Origin: JAJYRX01 sp041655275
GTDB taxonomy: Bacteria; Pseudomonadota; Gammaproteobacteria; Burkholderiales; Burkholderiaceae_B
Direction: 5' to 3'
Assembly: GCA_041655275.1 (NCBI GenBank)
Contig: JBBAFU010000005.1
Coordinates: 62,001 to 126,000, forward strand
Length of the DNA: 64,000 bases
The notes beneath the pieces were generated by a model, which was not told the origin of the DNA, ran no database searches, and worked only from the letters and a program-made list of their open reading frames with translations. The stretch's first letter is position 1, and each line of letters begins with the position of its first letter. Shown one piece after another: positions 45,460 through 54,650 of this stretch. The translations under genes and the position numbers were made by a program.

Positions 45460-46254
45460 ATGCAAGATTCAGGCATCACGCCGAACCCCGGCGCCGCACC
45501 GCAGCCCGGCGCAGCGCCGCACCCCGGCAATGCGCCCCGTACCGTCATCATCACCGGCGCCTCGAACGGCATTGGCCGGGCTACGGCGCAGCGCCTGGCC
45601 CGGGACGGATTCCATATTCTGAACATCGATCGCGAGGCACCCGAACATCTGCTCGCGCAGGAGACCTACGTCCCCATCGATCTGACGGACACGCAGGCCC
45701 TGCAGGACGGTCTTGCGCAATTGACGGCCGAGCACCACATTGTTCACCTGGTGAACAACGCTGCGATTGTGCGCCCCGAGATGCTGGAGGATACGACGGT
45801 GGAAGACATGCGCGCGGTGATGCGCGTGAATGTCGAGGCGCCGCTGCTGATCACGCAGGCCGTGCTGCCGGCCATGCGCGCCGCCGGCTATGGCCGCATC
45901 GTCAACATCTGCAGCCGGGTCACGCTGGGCAAGCAGAAGCGCACAGCCTATTCGGCGGCCAAGGCGGGCCTGCTGGGCATGACAAAGACCTGGGCGCTGG
46001 AGCTGGCCGATCAGGGCATCACGGTGAATGCGATCGGGCCCGGCCCCATAGGCACGGCGCTGTTCCATCATGTGAACCCGGCAGGGTCGCCGCAGACCGA
46101 GAAGATATTGCGCGACATACCGGTACACCGCGTGGGCAAGCCCGAGGAGATTGCCCACGCCGTCGCCTGCTTCATGCACGAGCTGGGTGGCTTCACCACG
46201 GGACAGATTCTTTACATCTGCGGCGGGCTCACCGTCGGCATGGCGAACGCGTGA
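45460..46254 (+). CDS. Short-chain dehydrogenase/reductase with Pro/Gly/Ala-rich N-terminus
   Basis: 264 aa from ATG 45460 (AGGAAG upstream). After a repetitive N-terminal segment of PGAAPx units (res ~8-24) comes a classical SDR: IITGASNGIGRAT, LVNNAA, Ser in NICSRVT, and the YSAAK catalytic motif. It is divergent from IclR gene 2 and carries an exact IclR-type palindrome that coincides with the codons of the NNA motif (45741-45757). The substrate is unknown. Confidence 0.9.
   Translation: MQDSGITPNPGAAPQPGAAPHPGNAPRTVIITGASNGIGRATAQRLARDGFHILNIDREAPEHLLAQETYVPIDLTDTQALQDGLAQLTAEHHIVHLVNNAAIVRPEMLEDTTVEDMRAVMRVNVEAPLLITQAVLPAMRAAGYGRIVNICSRVTLGKQKRTAYSAAKAGLLGMTKTWALELADQGITVNAIGPGPIGTALFHHVNPAGSPQTEKILRDIPVHRVGKPEEIAHAVACFMHELGGFTTGQILYICGGLTVGMANA
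45741..45757. promoter_or_regulatory. IclR-type palindrome inside the SDR gene at 45460
   Basis: TGTTC-ACCTGGT-GAACA, an exact match with a flanking T/A extending the dyad to 19 bp. It overlaps the codons of the SDR NNA motif. Confidence 0.45.
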
Positions 46255-46284
46255 GAAAGGTCGCCTGAGCCCCGGGCCGCAGCG

Positions 46285-47313
46285 TCAGGCTTCGGCCTGC
46301 TGTTCCGTCGATGATTCCGTCTTTGCCTCGAGCGCGCCGCGCGGGGTGGCCACTTCTGCTTCCGGGTAGAGGTGGCAGGCCACCAATCCCGAACCGTGGC
46401 GCAGCAGCCCGGGCTGCACGCGCGTGCATTGCGCCATGCGCCAGGCGCAGCGCGGGTTGAAGCCGCAGCCGGTGGGCGGGTTGAGCGGATCGGGAAAGCT
46501 CAGGCCCAGACCGATGTCGGGGATGCCCAGTCCGGGCTCGGGTGTGAGCACGGACTGCAGCAGCGCCTGCGTATACGGATGCAGCGGCTGGCGGAAGAGC
46601 TCGGCGGTGTCGTTGTATTCGACGACGCGGCCCAGATACATCACGGCCACCTGGGTGGCAATATGCTCCACCACCGCCAGGTTGTGGCTGATGAACAGAT
46701 AGGTCAGGTTGAAGTCGCGCTGCAGATCCAGCAGCAGGTTGAGGATCTGCGCCTGAACCGAAACGTCCAGGGCCGAAGTGGGTTCGTCACAGACGACGAT
46801 CTGCGGGTTCATCACCAGTGCGCGCGCGATGGCCACGCGCTGGCGCTGGCCGCCGGAAAGCTGGTTGGGCGTGTTGTCGGCATAGCGGGCGGGCAGGCCG
46901 GTGCGCTCGAGCATTTCAATGGCCTTGCGGCGGCGCTCCGATGCCGTGCCGATGCCGTGCACTTCCAGCGGGAAGGCCACGCTGCCCACGATGCTGCGTC
47001 GCGGATTCAGCGACGAATAGGGATCCTGGAACACCGGCTGCACGCGGCGGGCCACTTCACGCCGGTCCATCTTGTGGATGTCCCGGCCGTCGAGCAGCAC
47101 CTCGCCGCTGCTGGGAGGCAGCAGGCCGAGCAGCATGCGCGCCAGCGTGGATTTGCCGCAACCCGACTCGCCCACCACACCCAGCACCTGTCCCTGTTCG
47201 ACGCCGATGTCCACACCGTTGACGGCGTGCAGGGTCTTGGGCGCCTGAAACATGCTGCCGCGCACGCGAAACGCGCGTGTGAGCCCCCTGGCTTGCAGTA
47301 TGGGCGTGCTCAT
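46285..47313 (-). CDS. Peptide ABC transporter ATP-binding protein (DppF/OppF type)
   Basis: 342 aa. Walker A GESGCGKSTLARML, signature LSGGQRQRVAIARAL and Walker B VVCDEPTSALD are intact. The C-terminal oligopeptide-transporter extension with a cysteine cluster (CGFNPRCAWRMAQC) is present. It is the last gene of a five-gene operon, overlapping the upstream ATPase by 4 bp. It energises import of di- or oligopeptides or similar ligands. Confidence 0.95.
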   Translation of the reverse strand: MSTPILQARGLTRAFRVRGSMFQAPKTLHAVNGVDIGVEQGQVLGVVGESGCGKSTLARMLLGLLPPSSGEVLLDGRDIHKMDRREVARRVQPVFQDPYSSLNPRRSIVGSVAFPLEVHGIGTASERRRKAIEMLERTGLPARYADNTPNQLSGGQRQRVAIARALVMNPQIVVCDEPTSALDVSVQAQILNLLLDLQRDFNLTYLFISHNLAVVEHIATQVAVMYLGRVVEYNDTAELFRQPLHPYTQALLQSVLTPEPGLGIPDIGLGLSFPDPLNPPTGCGFNPRCAWRMAQCTRVQPGLLRHGSGLVACHLYPEAEVATPRGALEAKTESSTEQQAEA

Positions 47314-48338
47314 GCCGGGTTCTCCTCGAGTGCAGGCGCATCCGCCCCTTCGGATGCCAGGCCTTCACCTTCTTCCAGAATGCAGCGCCAGCGGTGACCC
47401 GAGGCCGATTCATGTATGGGGATGGTGCCCGCGCATTCGGGGCGGGCATGCGGACAGCGGTCGCGGAAGGCGCAGCCCTGGAACTCGCCGATGAGCGAGG
47501 GCACGGTGCCGCGTATGGTGCCCAGGCGCTGGCCGGGCAGGGTGCGTCCGGGCACGGGAATACAGTCGATCAGGCCGCGTGTATAGGGGTGGTTGGGCCG
47601 GTCGAACACGTCGGCGGCGCGGCCTTCTTCGATCACTTCACCGGCGTACATGACGGCAACGCGATCGGCGATGCGTGCAACGATGCCCAGATCATGGGTG
47701 ATGAGAATCATGGCCAGCCCCAGCTCTTTCTGCAAGTCGGCCAGCAGGCGCAGTATCTGCGCCTGTATGGTGACGTCCAGCGCCGTGCTGGGCTCGTCGG
47801 CGATGAGCAGCTCGGGGTCGCACATGAGCGCCATGGCAATCATGACGCGCTGGCGCAGGCCGCCCGAAAGCTGGTGCGGATATTGCCCCAGGCGGTCGCC
47901 CGCCGAGGTGATGCCGACTTTCTCCAGCAGGTTGATGGCGCGCCGGCGCGCAGCGTCCATGCTGCCGCCGCGGTGCTGCAGATAGACTTCGGTGAGCTGG
48001 TTGCCGATGGTGTAGGCCGGGTTGAGCGCGGTCATGGGCTCCTGGAAGATCATGGCCATCTTGTTGCCGCGCAGGGTGTTGATGCGCCGCTTGCCGGCCC
48101 GCGACAAGTCCTCGCCCTGAAACAGGAACTGCCCGGTGTGGCGGGTGGCGGCACGCGGCAGCAGGCTCATGAGGGCCAGCGACGTCATCGACTTGCCGCA
48201 GCCCGACTCGCCCACGATGCACAGGGTTTCCCCCTGATGGACCTGCAGCGACACATCGCGCACCGCGTGCAGCGTGCCGTTTCGCGTCTCGATGTCCACG
48301 CGCAGGTGCCGGACGTCCAGTACAGGCTGTGCGCTCAT
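47310..48338 (-). CDS. Peptide ABC transporter ATP-binding protein (DppD/OppD type)
   Basis: 342 aa. Walker A GESGCGKSMTSLAL, signature LSGGLRQRVMIAMAL and Walker B LLIADEPSTALD are intact, with the C-terminal CAFRDRCPHARPEC cluster of this subfamily. It has four-base overlaps with both neighbours, so it is translationally coupled. It forms the ATPase heterodimer with the next gene product. Confidence 0.95.
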   Translation of the reverse strand: MSAQPVLDVRHLRVDIETRNGTLHAVRDVSLQVHQGETLCIVGESGCGKSMTSLALMSLLPRAATRHTGQFLFQGEDLSRAGKRRINTLRGNKMAMIFQEPMTALNPAYTIGNQLTEVYLQHRGGSMDAARRRAINLLEKVGITSAGDRLGQYPHQLSGGLRQRVMIAMALMCDPELLIADEPSTALDVTIQAQILRLLADLQKELGLAMILITHDLGIVARIADRVAVMYAGEVIEEGRAADVFDRPNHPYTRGLIDCIPVPGRTLPGQRLGTIRGTVPSLIGEFQGCAFRDRCPHARPECAGTIPIHESASGHRWRCILEEGEGLASEGADAPALEENPA

Positions 48339-49189
48339 GACATGCCCTCCGGCGACAGCAGGTCATGCAGTCCGTCGCCCGCCAGGTTGATGGAGAAGAT
48401 GAGCAGGGCCAGCGCACTGCCGGGCAGCGCGATCAGCCAGAACGAGAAGAACATATAGGTCTTGGCTTCCGAGATCATCAGCCCCCAGGACGGCAGCGGC
48501 GGCTGCACGCCCAGCCCCAGGAAGGACAGCGCGGCTTCGAGCAGGATGGCGCTGGCGGCTTCCAGGGTGGCCACCACGATCAGGTGGGGCACCACATTGG
48601 GCAGCACTTCCTGGCGCAGGATACGGAAGGTGGAGGCGCCGGCGGAGTCGGCCGCCGCGACATAGTCGAGCGAGCGTACCTGCTGGGTGGCGCTGCGCAT
48701 GACGACGGCAAAGCGATCCCACTTCAGCAGGCCCAGCACCAGGATGACCACGGTGAGCGAGCTGCCCACCAGCGCCACGGTCGCCAGTGCCACCAGGATG
48801 ACGGGCATGGACAGGCGCGTGGTCACGAGGAAAGACACCACCATGTCGGTGCGCCGGCCGAAATAGCCCGCCAGCATCCCCATGATGGTGCCGATGATGC
48901 CCGACAGCAGCGCCACGCTGGCGCCGATGAGCAGCGAGATGCGTGCGCCGTAGATCAGGCGGGAAAGATAGTCGCGTCCCAGCGGATCGGTGCCCAGCAG
49001 GTGCTCCATGCTGCCCTTGGGATACCAGAACGGCGGCACATTGCGCCTGAGCAGATCCTGCGCATAGGGATCGTAGGGCGCAATCCAGGGCGCAAACAGA
49101 GCCAGCAGCGTGATGACGATAAGGATACCGGCACCCACCGTAAAGGCCTTGTTCTTGCGTGCGCGGCGCCAGAAGCTGTGCGCGCTCAT
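48335..49189 (-). CDS. Peptide ABC transporter permease (DppC type)
   Basis: 284 aa with about six helices. It has the N-terminal cytoplasmic RRARKNKAFTVG segment of DppC-type permeases and the EAA loop around AADSAGASTFRILRQEVLPNVVP. The sequence HLLGTDPLGRDYLSRLIYGARISL is diagnostic. Both ends overlap neighbours by 4 bp. Confidence 0.94.
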   Translation of the reverse strand: MSAHSFWRRARKNKAFTVGAGILIVITLLALFAPWIAPYDPYAQDLLRRNVPPFWYPKGSMEHLLGTDPLGRDYLSRLIYGARISLLIGASVALLSGIIGTIMGMLAGYFGRRTDMVVSFLVTTRLSMPVILVALATVALVGSSLTVVILVLGLLKWDRFAVVMRSATQQVRSLDYVAAADSAGASTFRILRQEVLPNVVPHLIVVATLEAASAILLEAALSFLGLGVQPPLPSWGLMISEAKTYMFFSFWLIALPGSALALLIFSINLAGDGLHDLLSPEGMS

Positions 49190-50109
49190 GCCTGGGCCAC
49201 CCGGATGCGAGGATCAAGCCAGGCGTTGGCGATGTCGGAGGCGAGCGTGAGCGTCACATAGATGACGGAGAGCAGCAATACGATCAGCTGCATGACGGGG
49301 AAATCCTTGAAGGTGATGCTTTGATAGGCCAGATAGCCCAGGCCATCGAGCGCGAAGATGGTCTCGGCCACCACCGAGCCGCCCAGCAGGTAGCCGAGCT
49401 GTACGGCGGTCAGTGCGACCACGGGAATGATGGCATTGCGCAGGGCATGCTTGAAGATGACCTTGCCCGAGGGCAGCCCCTTGGCGCGTGCCGTACGGAT
49501 GTAGTCGGCCTCGAGCACTTCGACCATGCCGGCGCGTATGAGCCGCATGAAGGGCGGTGCGATGTAATAGCCCAGTGCGATGGCCGGCATCACGAAATGT
49601 TGCCAGGTGCTGCTGCCCGATACCGGCAGCCATCGCAGCTTGATCGAAAACAGCATGATCAGCAGCAGGGCGAAGAAGAAGTTGGGCAGCGCCTGCCCGA
49701 CCACCGCAATGGCCAGGCACAGGCGGTCGATCCAGCTGTTCCGGTAGATGGCGGCCAGCACGCCCAGGGGAATCGACAGCGCCAGCGCCACGGCCAGGGC
49801 CGAGATACCCAGGATGACCGTGGTCTTGAGCTTGTCGAGGATGAGCGGGCCGGCCGGCGATCTGAAATAAATGGAATCGCCGAAATCACCCCTCAGTATC
49901 TGCCCCAGCCAGTCGAAATACTGAATCGGCAGGGGGCGGTCGAAGCCATAGGTGATGCGGATGAGTTCGATGTCTGCCTCGCGTGCGCCCTCGCCGGCGA
50001 TGGCAATCGCCGGGTCACCCGAAAGGCGCAGCAGCAGAAAGGCAATGACAGATACCGTGAGCCCCACCAGGATGGCCAGGGCGAGGCGTCGCAGGATGAA
50101 TTGAAGCAT
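49186..50109 (-). CDS. Peptide ABC transporter permease (DppB type)
   Basis: 307 aa with about six helices. MLQFILRRLALAILVGLTVSVIAFLLLRLSGDPA at the N-terminus and the EAA-loop YIRTARAKGLPSGKVIFKHALRNAIIP are typical of DppB. It follows the binding-protein gene by 19 bp. Confidence 0.94.
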   Translation of the reverse strand: MLQFILRRLALAILVGLTVSVIAFLLLRLSGDPAIAIAGEGAREADIELIRITYGFDRPLPIQYFDWLGQILRGDFGDSIYFRSPAGPLILDKLKTTVILGISALAVALALSIPLGVLAAIYRNSWIDRLCLAIAVVGQALPNFFFALLLIMLFSIKLRWLPVSGSSTWQHFVMPAIALGYYIAPPFMRLIRAGMVEVLEADYIRTARAKGLPSGKVIFKHALRNAIIPVVALTAVQLGYLLGGSVVAETIFALDGLGYLAYQSITFKDFPVMQLIVLLLSVIYVTLTLASDIANAWLDPRIRVAQA

Positions 50110-50128
50110 GTTTCAGGTTCGGGCGGTC

Positions 50129-51673
50129 TTACTTCCAGCCCATCCTCCAGAAGCGTACCAGCTCATCGGGATAGGCGGCGAAGTCCAGGTCGGCATTCGC
50201 AACGTAGTACACGGGCAGCGACCACAGCGGAACACCGTAGGCCTGTTCGGCAATACGTGCGAGGGCTTCGCGGTACGAGGCCTTGCGCACTTCGGGATCG
50301 ACCGAGTTGTTGCCCCGGTCCATTGCGGCGATGACTTCGGCGTCGTGCGTCATGTCATCCTGCAGTCCGCCGTAGAACACGGGCGTGGAGGCCGACACGT
50401 CGTTGACCGAGAACGAACCCCAGGTCTGGTTGCTGATGGCCGACTTGTTGGCGCGGTTCTGCTCGCGCATGGCGGCATACTGCAGGAAGTTCAGTTTGGC
50501 GTTGATGCCGATGGCCTTCAGGTTGCCGATCATGGCTTCCACCTGGTTGCGCTCGCGGTAGGCAACGATCTCGATATCGAAACCGTTGGGGAAGCCCGCC
50601 TCGGCAAGCAGCTTCTTGCTCAGCTCGGGGTCATACTTGTAGACCGGCGCGCCCTCGTCGGTGCAGCCGAACTGGCTGGGGAAGCACATGGTGTTGAGTA
50701 CGCGCGAGCCGGCACCCACGATGTTTTCCGTGATGGATTCGCGGTCGATGCCATGGATGAGCGCCTTGCGCACGCGGATATCCTTGAGCTCGGGCGCCGG
50801 CGTGCCGTCCTGGATATTGAGCTGCAGCAGCGAAATGCGCATGGTTTCGCCGCTCACCACCTGCAGGTGGGGAACCTGGTCAGCCTGCTCGGCCTGGTCC
50901 TTGGGCACGTGCATGATGAAGTCCATGCCGCCCGACAGGGCTTCGGCTATCTGTGTCTGGCGATCGGGAATGAAGCGGATCTCGATCTTGTCGATCTGCG
51001 CGCCATGCTTGGGCGAGTCGGTAAAGTACCCGGTATTGCGCTCCAGCGTGATGGACTTGCCCGGCTGGTAGTCGCTGACCTTGTACGGACCGCTGCCCAC
51101 AGGCTTGGCATTCATGCCCTTGGGGCCGACTTCCTGATAGTACTTGGCGGGGTGCATGACGACCGGCCCTGCCAGGTATTCAATGGCGGCCGGGAAAATG
51201 CCCTTGGTCGTCAGGCGGATGCGGTACTTGTCCAGCTTCTCGGCCTTTTCGATCCAGTTGACGTTCTGCTGCGTGGTGACCTTGTTATCGGCATCCGCAA
51301 CAAAGTTGAGTGTATATACGGCCGAGTCTGCGTCGAATTCCTCGCCATTGTGGAATGTCACACCTTCGCGCAGTTCGAACTCAATGGTCTTGTCATCGAT
51401 CTGCTTCCAGCTCTTGGCGAGCAGGCCGCTGTATTCATTGGTGTCGGGATCGCGGTAGATGAGCGTGTCCCAGACGTTGGCACCGATGATGACGCCGATG
51501 CGCACATTGTTGAAGAAGGGATCGACGCTCTCGGGTGCCTGGTCATAGGCGAAGCGCAGGGTGTTGTCCTGCTTGTTGGCCAGGGCGGGGGCACTCAGCG
51601 CCATCAGCCCGCAAAGCACGGAGGCCGTCAGACTGCGCAAGAGCACGGAGGGTTTCGCGTTGTTGATAGGCAT
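50129..51673 (-). CDS. Peptide/nickel-type ABC transporter substrate-binding protein
   Basis: 514 aa, family 5 extracellular binding protein. The Sec signal peptide ends near ALA at res ~32. The mature part shows LRFAYDQAPESVDPFFNN, YRDPDTNEYSGLLAKSWKQIDDKTIEFELREGVTFHNGEEFDADSAVYTL, the standard ligand-lobe opening of Dpp/Opp/glutathione binding proteins. It is the first gene of the operon with AAGGAAG before its start. The ligand (peptide, glutathione or other) cannot be read from sequence. Confidence 0.94.
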   Translation of the reverse strand: MPINNAKPSVLLRSLTASVLCGLMALSAPALANKQDNTLRFAYDQAPESVDPFFNNVRIGVIIGANVWDTLIYRDPDTNEYSGLLAKSWKQIDDKTIEFELREGVTFHNGEEFDADSAVYTLNFVADADNKVTTQQNVNWIEKAEKLDKYRIRLTTKGIFPAAIEYLAGPVVMHPAKYYQEVGPKGMNAKPVGSGPYKVSDYQPGKSITLERNTGYFTDSPKHGAQIDKIEIRFIPDRQTQIAEALSGGMDFIMHVPKDQAEQADQVPHLQVVSGETMRISLLQLNIQDGTPAPELKDIRVRKALIHGIDRESITENIVGAGSRVLNTMCFPSQFGCTDEGAPVYKYDPELSKKLLAEAGFPNGFDIEIVAYRERNQVEAMIGNLKAIGINAKLNFLQYAAMREQNRANKSAISNQTWGSFSVNDVSASTPVFYGGLQDDMTHDAEVIAAMDRGNNSVDPEVRKASYREALARIAEQAYGVPLWSLPVYYVANADLDFAAYPDELVRFWRMGWK

Positions 51674-51878
51674 TGCCGCTTCCTTGGTGGATGACCGCAG
51701 AGGTCATGTCAGTGGATGAACCGGGGCAAAACCGCCCGCGTTCGCTTGTTGGAGTGAAGTGCGTCACGGTAACCCCGGCACTGCGTTCGCGACAATCGGG
51801 GTTATACCCCAGCCCTGCGTACATCTCCGCGGAAGGGCTACAATTACTGACAAATTTCTTGCTGGAATTGCGCACATC

Positions 51879-52490
51879 ATGGCTTTCGATACCTGGCTGA
51901 TCTATCTGGCGGCCGCCATACTCCTGTCCCTGACGCCGGGGCCCAACGGCTTGCTCGCGCTCACCAGCGGCGCGCTCTACGGCATGCGCAGAACCGTGTT
52001 CATGGTGCTGGGCGGTGCCACCGGCTTTACCGCCATCATCGGGCTGTCGGTGGCGGGCATCGGCGCAGTCCTGCAGACGTCCGGCGAAATACTGTTCGCG
52101 ATGAAGGCCGTGGGCGGCGCCTATCTCATCTGGCTCGGTGTGCAGGTATGGCGTGCGCCGCCGGTGCAGCTGCATCTGACGCGCCAGGCCGGGATGCCCG
52201 CCGGCCACATCCTGTTCCGGCGCGGCCTGCTGGCGGCGGTGTCCAACCCCAAGGCCATCCTGTTCTTCGGCGCTTTTCTGGCACAGTTCATCGATCCCGA
52301 CCGCCCCCTGTTCCCGCAGTTTGTCGTCATGGCCGCCACGTTTGTGCTGATCGAGATTGCCACGGAGCTCGTCATCGCCGGCATGGCCCACAGGGTGCGC
52401 CACTGGCTGCAGCGCAGCGGCCGGCGCTTCAACCAGGTGTGCGGCGCCACCTTTGCCGTCATCGGCGCCGCCCTGCCGTTCAGCCGCTAG
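51879..52490 (+). CDS. LysE/RhtB-family amino-acid exporter
   Basis: 203 aa from ATG 51879, with about six helices. LTPGPNGLLALTSGALYGMRRT at the N-terminus and SNPKAILFFGAFLAQFIDP centrally are the LysE/RhtB signatures. It probably exports an amino acid or derivative, perhaps balancing peptide import by the neighbouring ABC system. It is divergent from the binding-protein gene across 205 bp. Confidence 0.9.
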   Translation: MAFDTWLIYLAAAILLSLTPGPNGLLALTSGALYGMRRTVFMVLGGATGFTAIIGLSVAGIGAVLQTSGEILFAMKAVGGAYLIWLGVQVWRAPPVQLHLTRQAGMPAGHILFRRGLLAAVSNPKAILFFGAFLAQFIDPDRPLFPQFVVMAATFVLIEIATELVIAGMAHRVRHWLQRSGRRFNQVCGATFAVIGAALPFSR

Positions 52491-52675
52491 TTCTTCCATT
52501 GTCTACGCCATGATGTGCCCGCAGGTGGCCTGCAAAGGTTCACATGTAAAATTCATTGTGAATGAATGAACGCGTGGTTATCCATGTCATCGTATGGTTT
52601 GATATCGCATAAGAGTCTGATTCATAATAATATTTGCTTGTAATTATGATGAAACCCGATTCTTGCAACCAGTGC

Positions 52676-52705
52676 TTGCCAATGTAATGCAAACGCTTGT
52701 ATGAT
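52676..52705 (+). promoter_or_regulatory. Promoter with LacI-type operator in the spacer, TctC 3 gene
   Basis: -35 TTGCCA (52676-52681), an 18-bp spacer and -10 TATGAT (52700-52705). The operator TGCAAACGCTTGTAT (52688-52702) fills the spacer and enters the -10. It differs by one base, in the same register relative to the hexamers, from the element in the ThDP-gene promoter at 57131-57160. Repression by the nearby LacI-family protein is the obvious reading. Confidence 0.72.
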
Positions 52706-52734
52706 GGTTTCACCCATTGGTCTGGAGTCTTGTC

Positions 52735-53715
52735 ATGAATACATTGCGATTTCTGTCTGTGATTTGCTCGGCTTTCCTGTTGTCGATGAGTGCGTCGGCG
52801 CAATCGGGCTTTCCTGATCGTGACGTGTCTGTCGTCATCAATTTCGGTGCGGGCGGGAGCACTGATGTCGCAACGCGCATCGTTGCACACAAGATGTCGG
52901 CTGATCTCGGTGTTCCGGTTGTCGCCCTGAACAAGCCCGGCGCCGGCGGAACGCTGGCACCTGCATATTTAAAAAACCAGAAACCGGATGGTTATACCGT
53001 CGGTGCGATAACCAGTTTGACGCAGGCGATTGCGCCCCACATCATGAAGCTTTCCTTCGTCCTTGATGATTTCGAATATATTGCTGCGTTCGCGCGTTAT
53101 CGCTATGGTCTGGTTGTCAATGCAAACTCTCCGTACAAGACGGTTGATGACCTGGTCAAGGCCGCCAAATCGGATGACGGGCTCTTTTTCGGGACACCGT
53201 CCGCAGCGAATACACTTGCCGGATTGAATCTTGCGCGTTTGACGGGAGCAAAGTTCGAGCCGGTCAACTACAAGTCTGGAACCGAGGTCATCACGGCCTT
53301 GCTTTCAGGCCAGATTGATGCCGCAATTCAGAATCCCGGAGACATTCTTCCTCATCTGAGGGCGGGTACCGTCAGGCTGCTCGCATCTGCAGGTCCGGAG
53401 CGCTGGCCTGATTACAATGACGTACCAACGCTGAAGGAGCTCGGCATTGATATGCAGCTGGTGTCATGGATAACACTTGTTGCACCAAAAGGTACGCCAG
53501 AGGAAGCTGTTTCGAAAATACGCGCTGCTGCCTTTCATGCGGTTACCGACCCGGATGTGCGTGAACAGTTCGGGCACCATGGTTTGGACCCTGTGCAGAT
53601 AGCGGGTGACGAGATCCGGGAGTCCATCAAGGGAATCTATATGGAAGTGGGTTCCTCGATCAAGGATTCCGGCCTGCCACACGTCACGGATTCCTGCTTT
53701 GTCGATTGCCGATAA
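52735..53715 (+). CDS. TctC/Bug-family periplasmic binding protein 3
   Basis: 326 aa from ATG 52735, with GGAG upstream. The Sec signal is MNTLRFLSVICSAFLLSMSASAQ. Bug motifs are VSVVINFGAGGSTDVATRIVA, NKPGAGGTLAPAYL, NYKSGTEVITALLSGQIDAAIQN. It is followed by an SMP-30 lactonase gene, so the ligand may be a sugar acid or its lactone. No TctA/TctB genes are near. Both genes are more A/T-rich than their neighbours. Confidence 0.9.
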   Translation: MNTLRFLSVICSAFLLSMSASAQSGFPDRDVSVVINFGAGGSTDVATRIVAHKMSADLGVPVVALNKPGAGGTLAPAYLKNQKPDGYTVGAITSLTQAIAPHIMKLSFVLDDFEYIAAFARYRYGLVVNANSPYKTVDDLVKAAKSDDGLFFGTPSAANTLAGLNLARLTGAKFEPVNYKSGTEVITALLSGQIDAAIQNPGDILPHLRAGTVRLLASAGPERWPDYNDVPTLKELGIDMQLVSWITLVAPKGTPEEAVSKIRAAAFHAVTDPDVREQFGHHGLDPVQIAGDEIRESIKGIYMEVGSSIKDSGLPHVTDSCFVDCR

Positions 53716-53748
53716 GCCCGTCGGGCGCCGCGATGACGGGGGTTTCGC

Positions 53749-54624
53749 ATGTCCATAGAGATTGTCTGCGTGCATCAGGGACGCAATATCCTGGGAGAGG
53801 GGCCGATCTGGAACGAACGCGACCAGAGCCTCTATTGGACGGATATCTTCGAACCGGCGATATACCGGTATGATGTGCAGCGCGAAGCGGTATTTCGTCG
53901 GCAAATGCCGGAACCCGTGGGATCTCTGGTGTTCAGGGGCGACAACACTATTGTTGCCGGCACACAGTCAGGATTCGCCTTCATTGATTTCGACCAGCCA
54001 TCGTTCAGATTGATCCATCCCGTCAAGGACAGCGAGTCCGGGCGTTTGAATGATGGCAAGGTTGACGGAAAGGGGCGCTATTGGTGCGGGTCTATCAATC
54101 TGGATCTGAAAACGCCGAGTGCCCACTTGTATTGTCTTGACGGCGAACTGAATGTCAGCATCAAGGAAAGCGGCATCATTGCCGCAAATGGCATTGCATT
54201 CAGCCCTGGCAATGATGTCCTCTATCTTTCCGATTCGCGCCGCCAGGTTGTATGGGCTTATGATTTCGACCTCGAGTCCGGAACAATCGACGGGCGGCGC
54301 GAGTTCGTGTCCACAGTGGGACAGCCGGCGCGCGTTGACGGCGCCACGGTTGATCGTTTCGGCAACTATTGGTGCGCGCTGATCTATGACTGGCACATTG
54401 CGTGCTACAGCCCTGCCGGCGAGATGCTGCGGCGCATCAGACTGCCCGTGCAGCATCCGACAATGTGTACTTTTGGGGGCAGGAATCTGGATGTTTTGTT
54501 TGTGACGAGCGGTAGCCGGTTTCTCAGGCCCGGGGACAGTGAACGGCAGCCCCTGGCAGGCGCTCTCTTCGCAATCCATGGCCTTGGCCCACTCGGTATT
54601 GTCGAGCCACGCTTTGCGGCTTGA
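53749..54624 (+). CDS. SMP-30/gluconolactonase-family lactonase
   Basis: 291 aa six-bladed beta-propeller. The metal site is visible: Glu in LGEGPIW, Asn in RLNDGKVD, Asn in AANGIAFSP and Asp in RVDGATVD. It hydrolyses a sugar lactone to its acid. It lies 33 bp after the TctC gene in the same direction and is probably co-transcribed under the LacI operator. No signal peptide is seen, so it is cytoplasmic. Confidence 0.9.
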   Translation: MSIEIVCVHQGRNILGEGPIWNERDQSLYWTDIFEPAIYRYDVQREAVFRRQMPEPVGSLVFRGDNTIVAGTQSGFAFIDFDQPSFRLIHPVKDSESGRLNDGKVDGKGRYWCGSINLDLKTPSAHLYCLDGELNVSIKESGIIAANGIAFSPGNDVLYLSDSRRQVVWAYDFDLESGTIDGRREFVSTVGQPARVDGATVDRFGNYWCALIYDWHIACYSPAGEMLRRIRLPVQHPTMCTFGGRNLDVLFVTSGSRFLRPGDSERQPLAGALFAIHGLGPLGIVEPRFAA

Positions 54625-54650
54625 AACAGAGCCGTTTTGATGTTTCCGCC

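Noticed and set aside
45609..45625. Further IclR-type palindrome in the SDR gene
   Set aside because: ATTCC-N7-GAACA has two mismatches in the left arm, no better than many random sites.
46060..46077. TGTTC...GAAC dyad at the end of the SDR gene
   Set aside because: The spacer is 8 bp, not 7, and the right arm ends in C, so it does not fit the motif.
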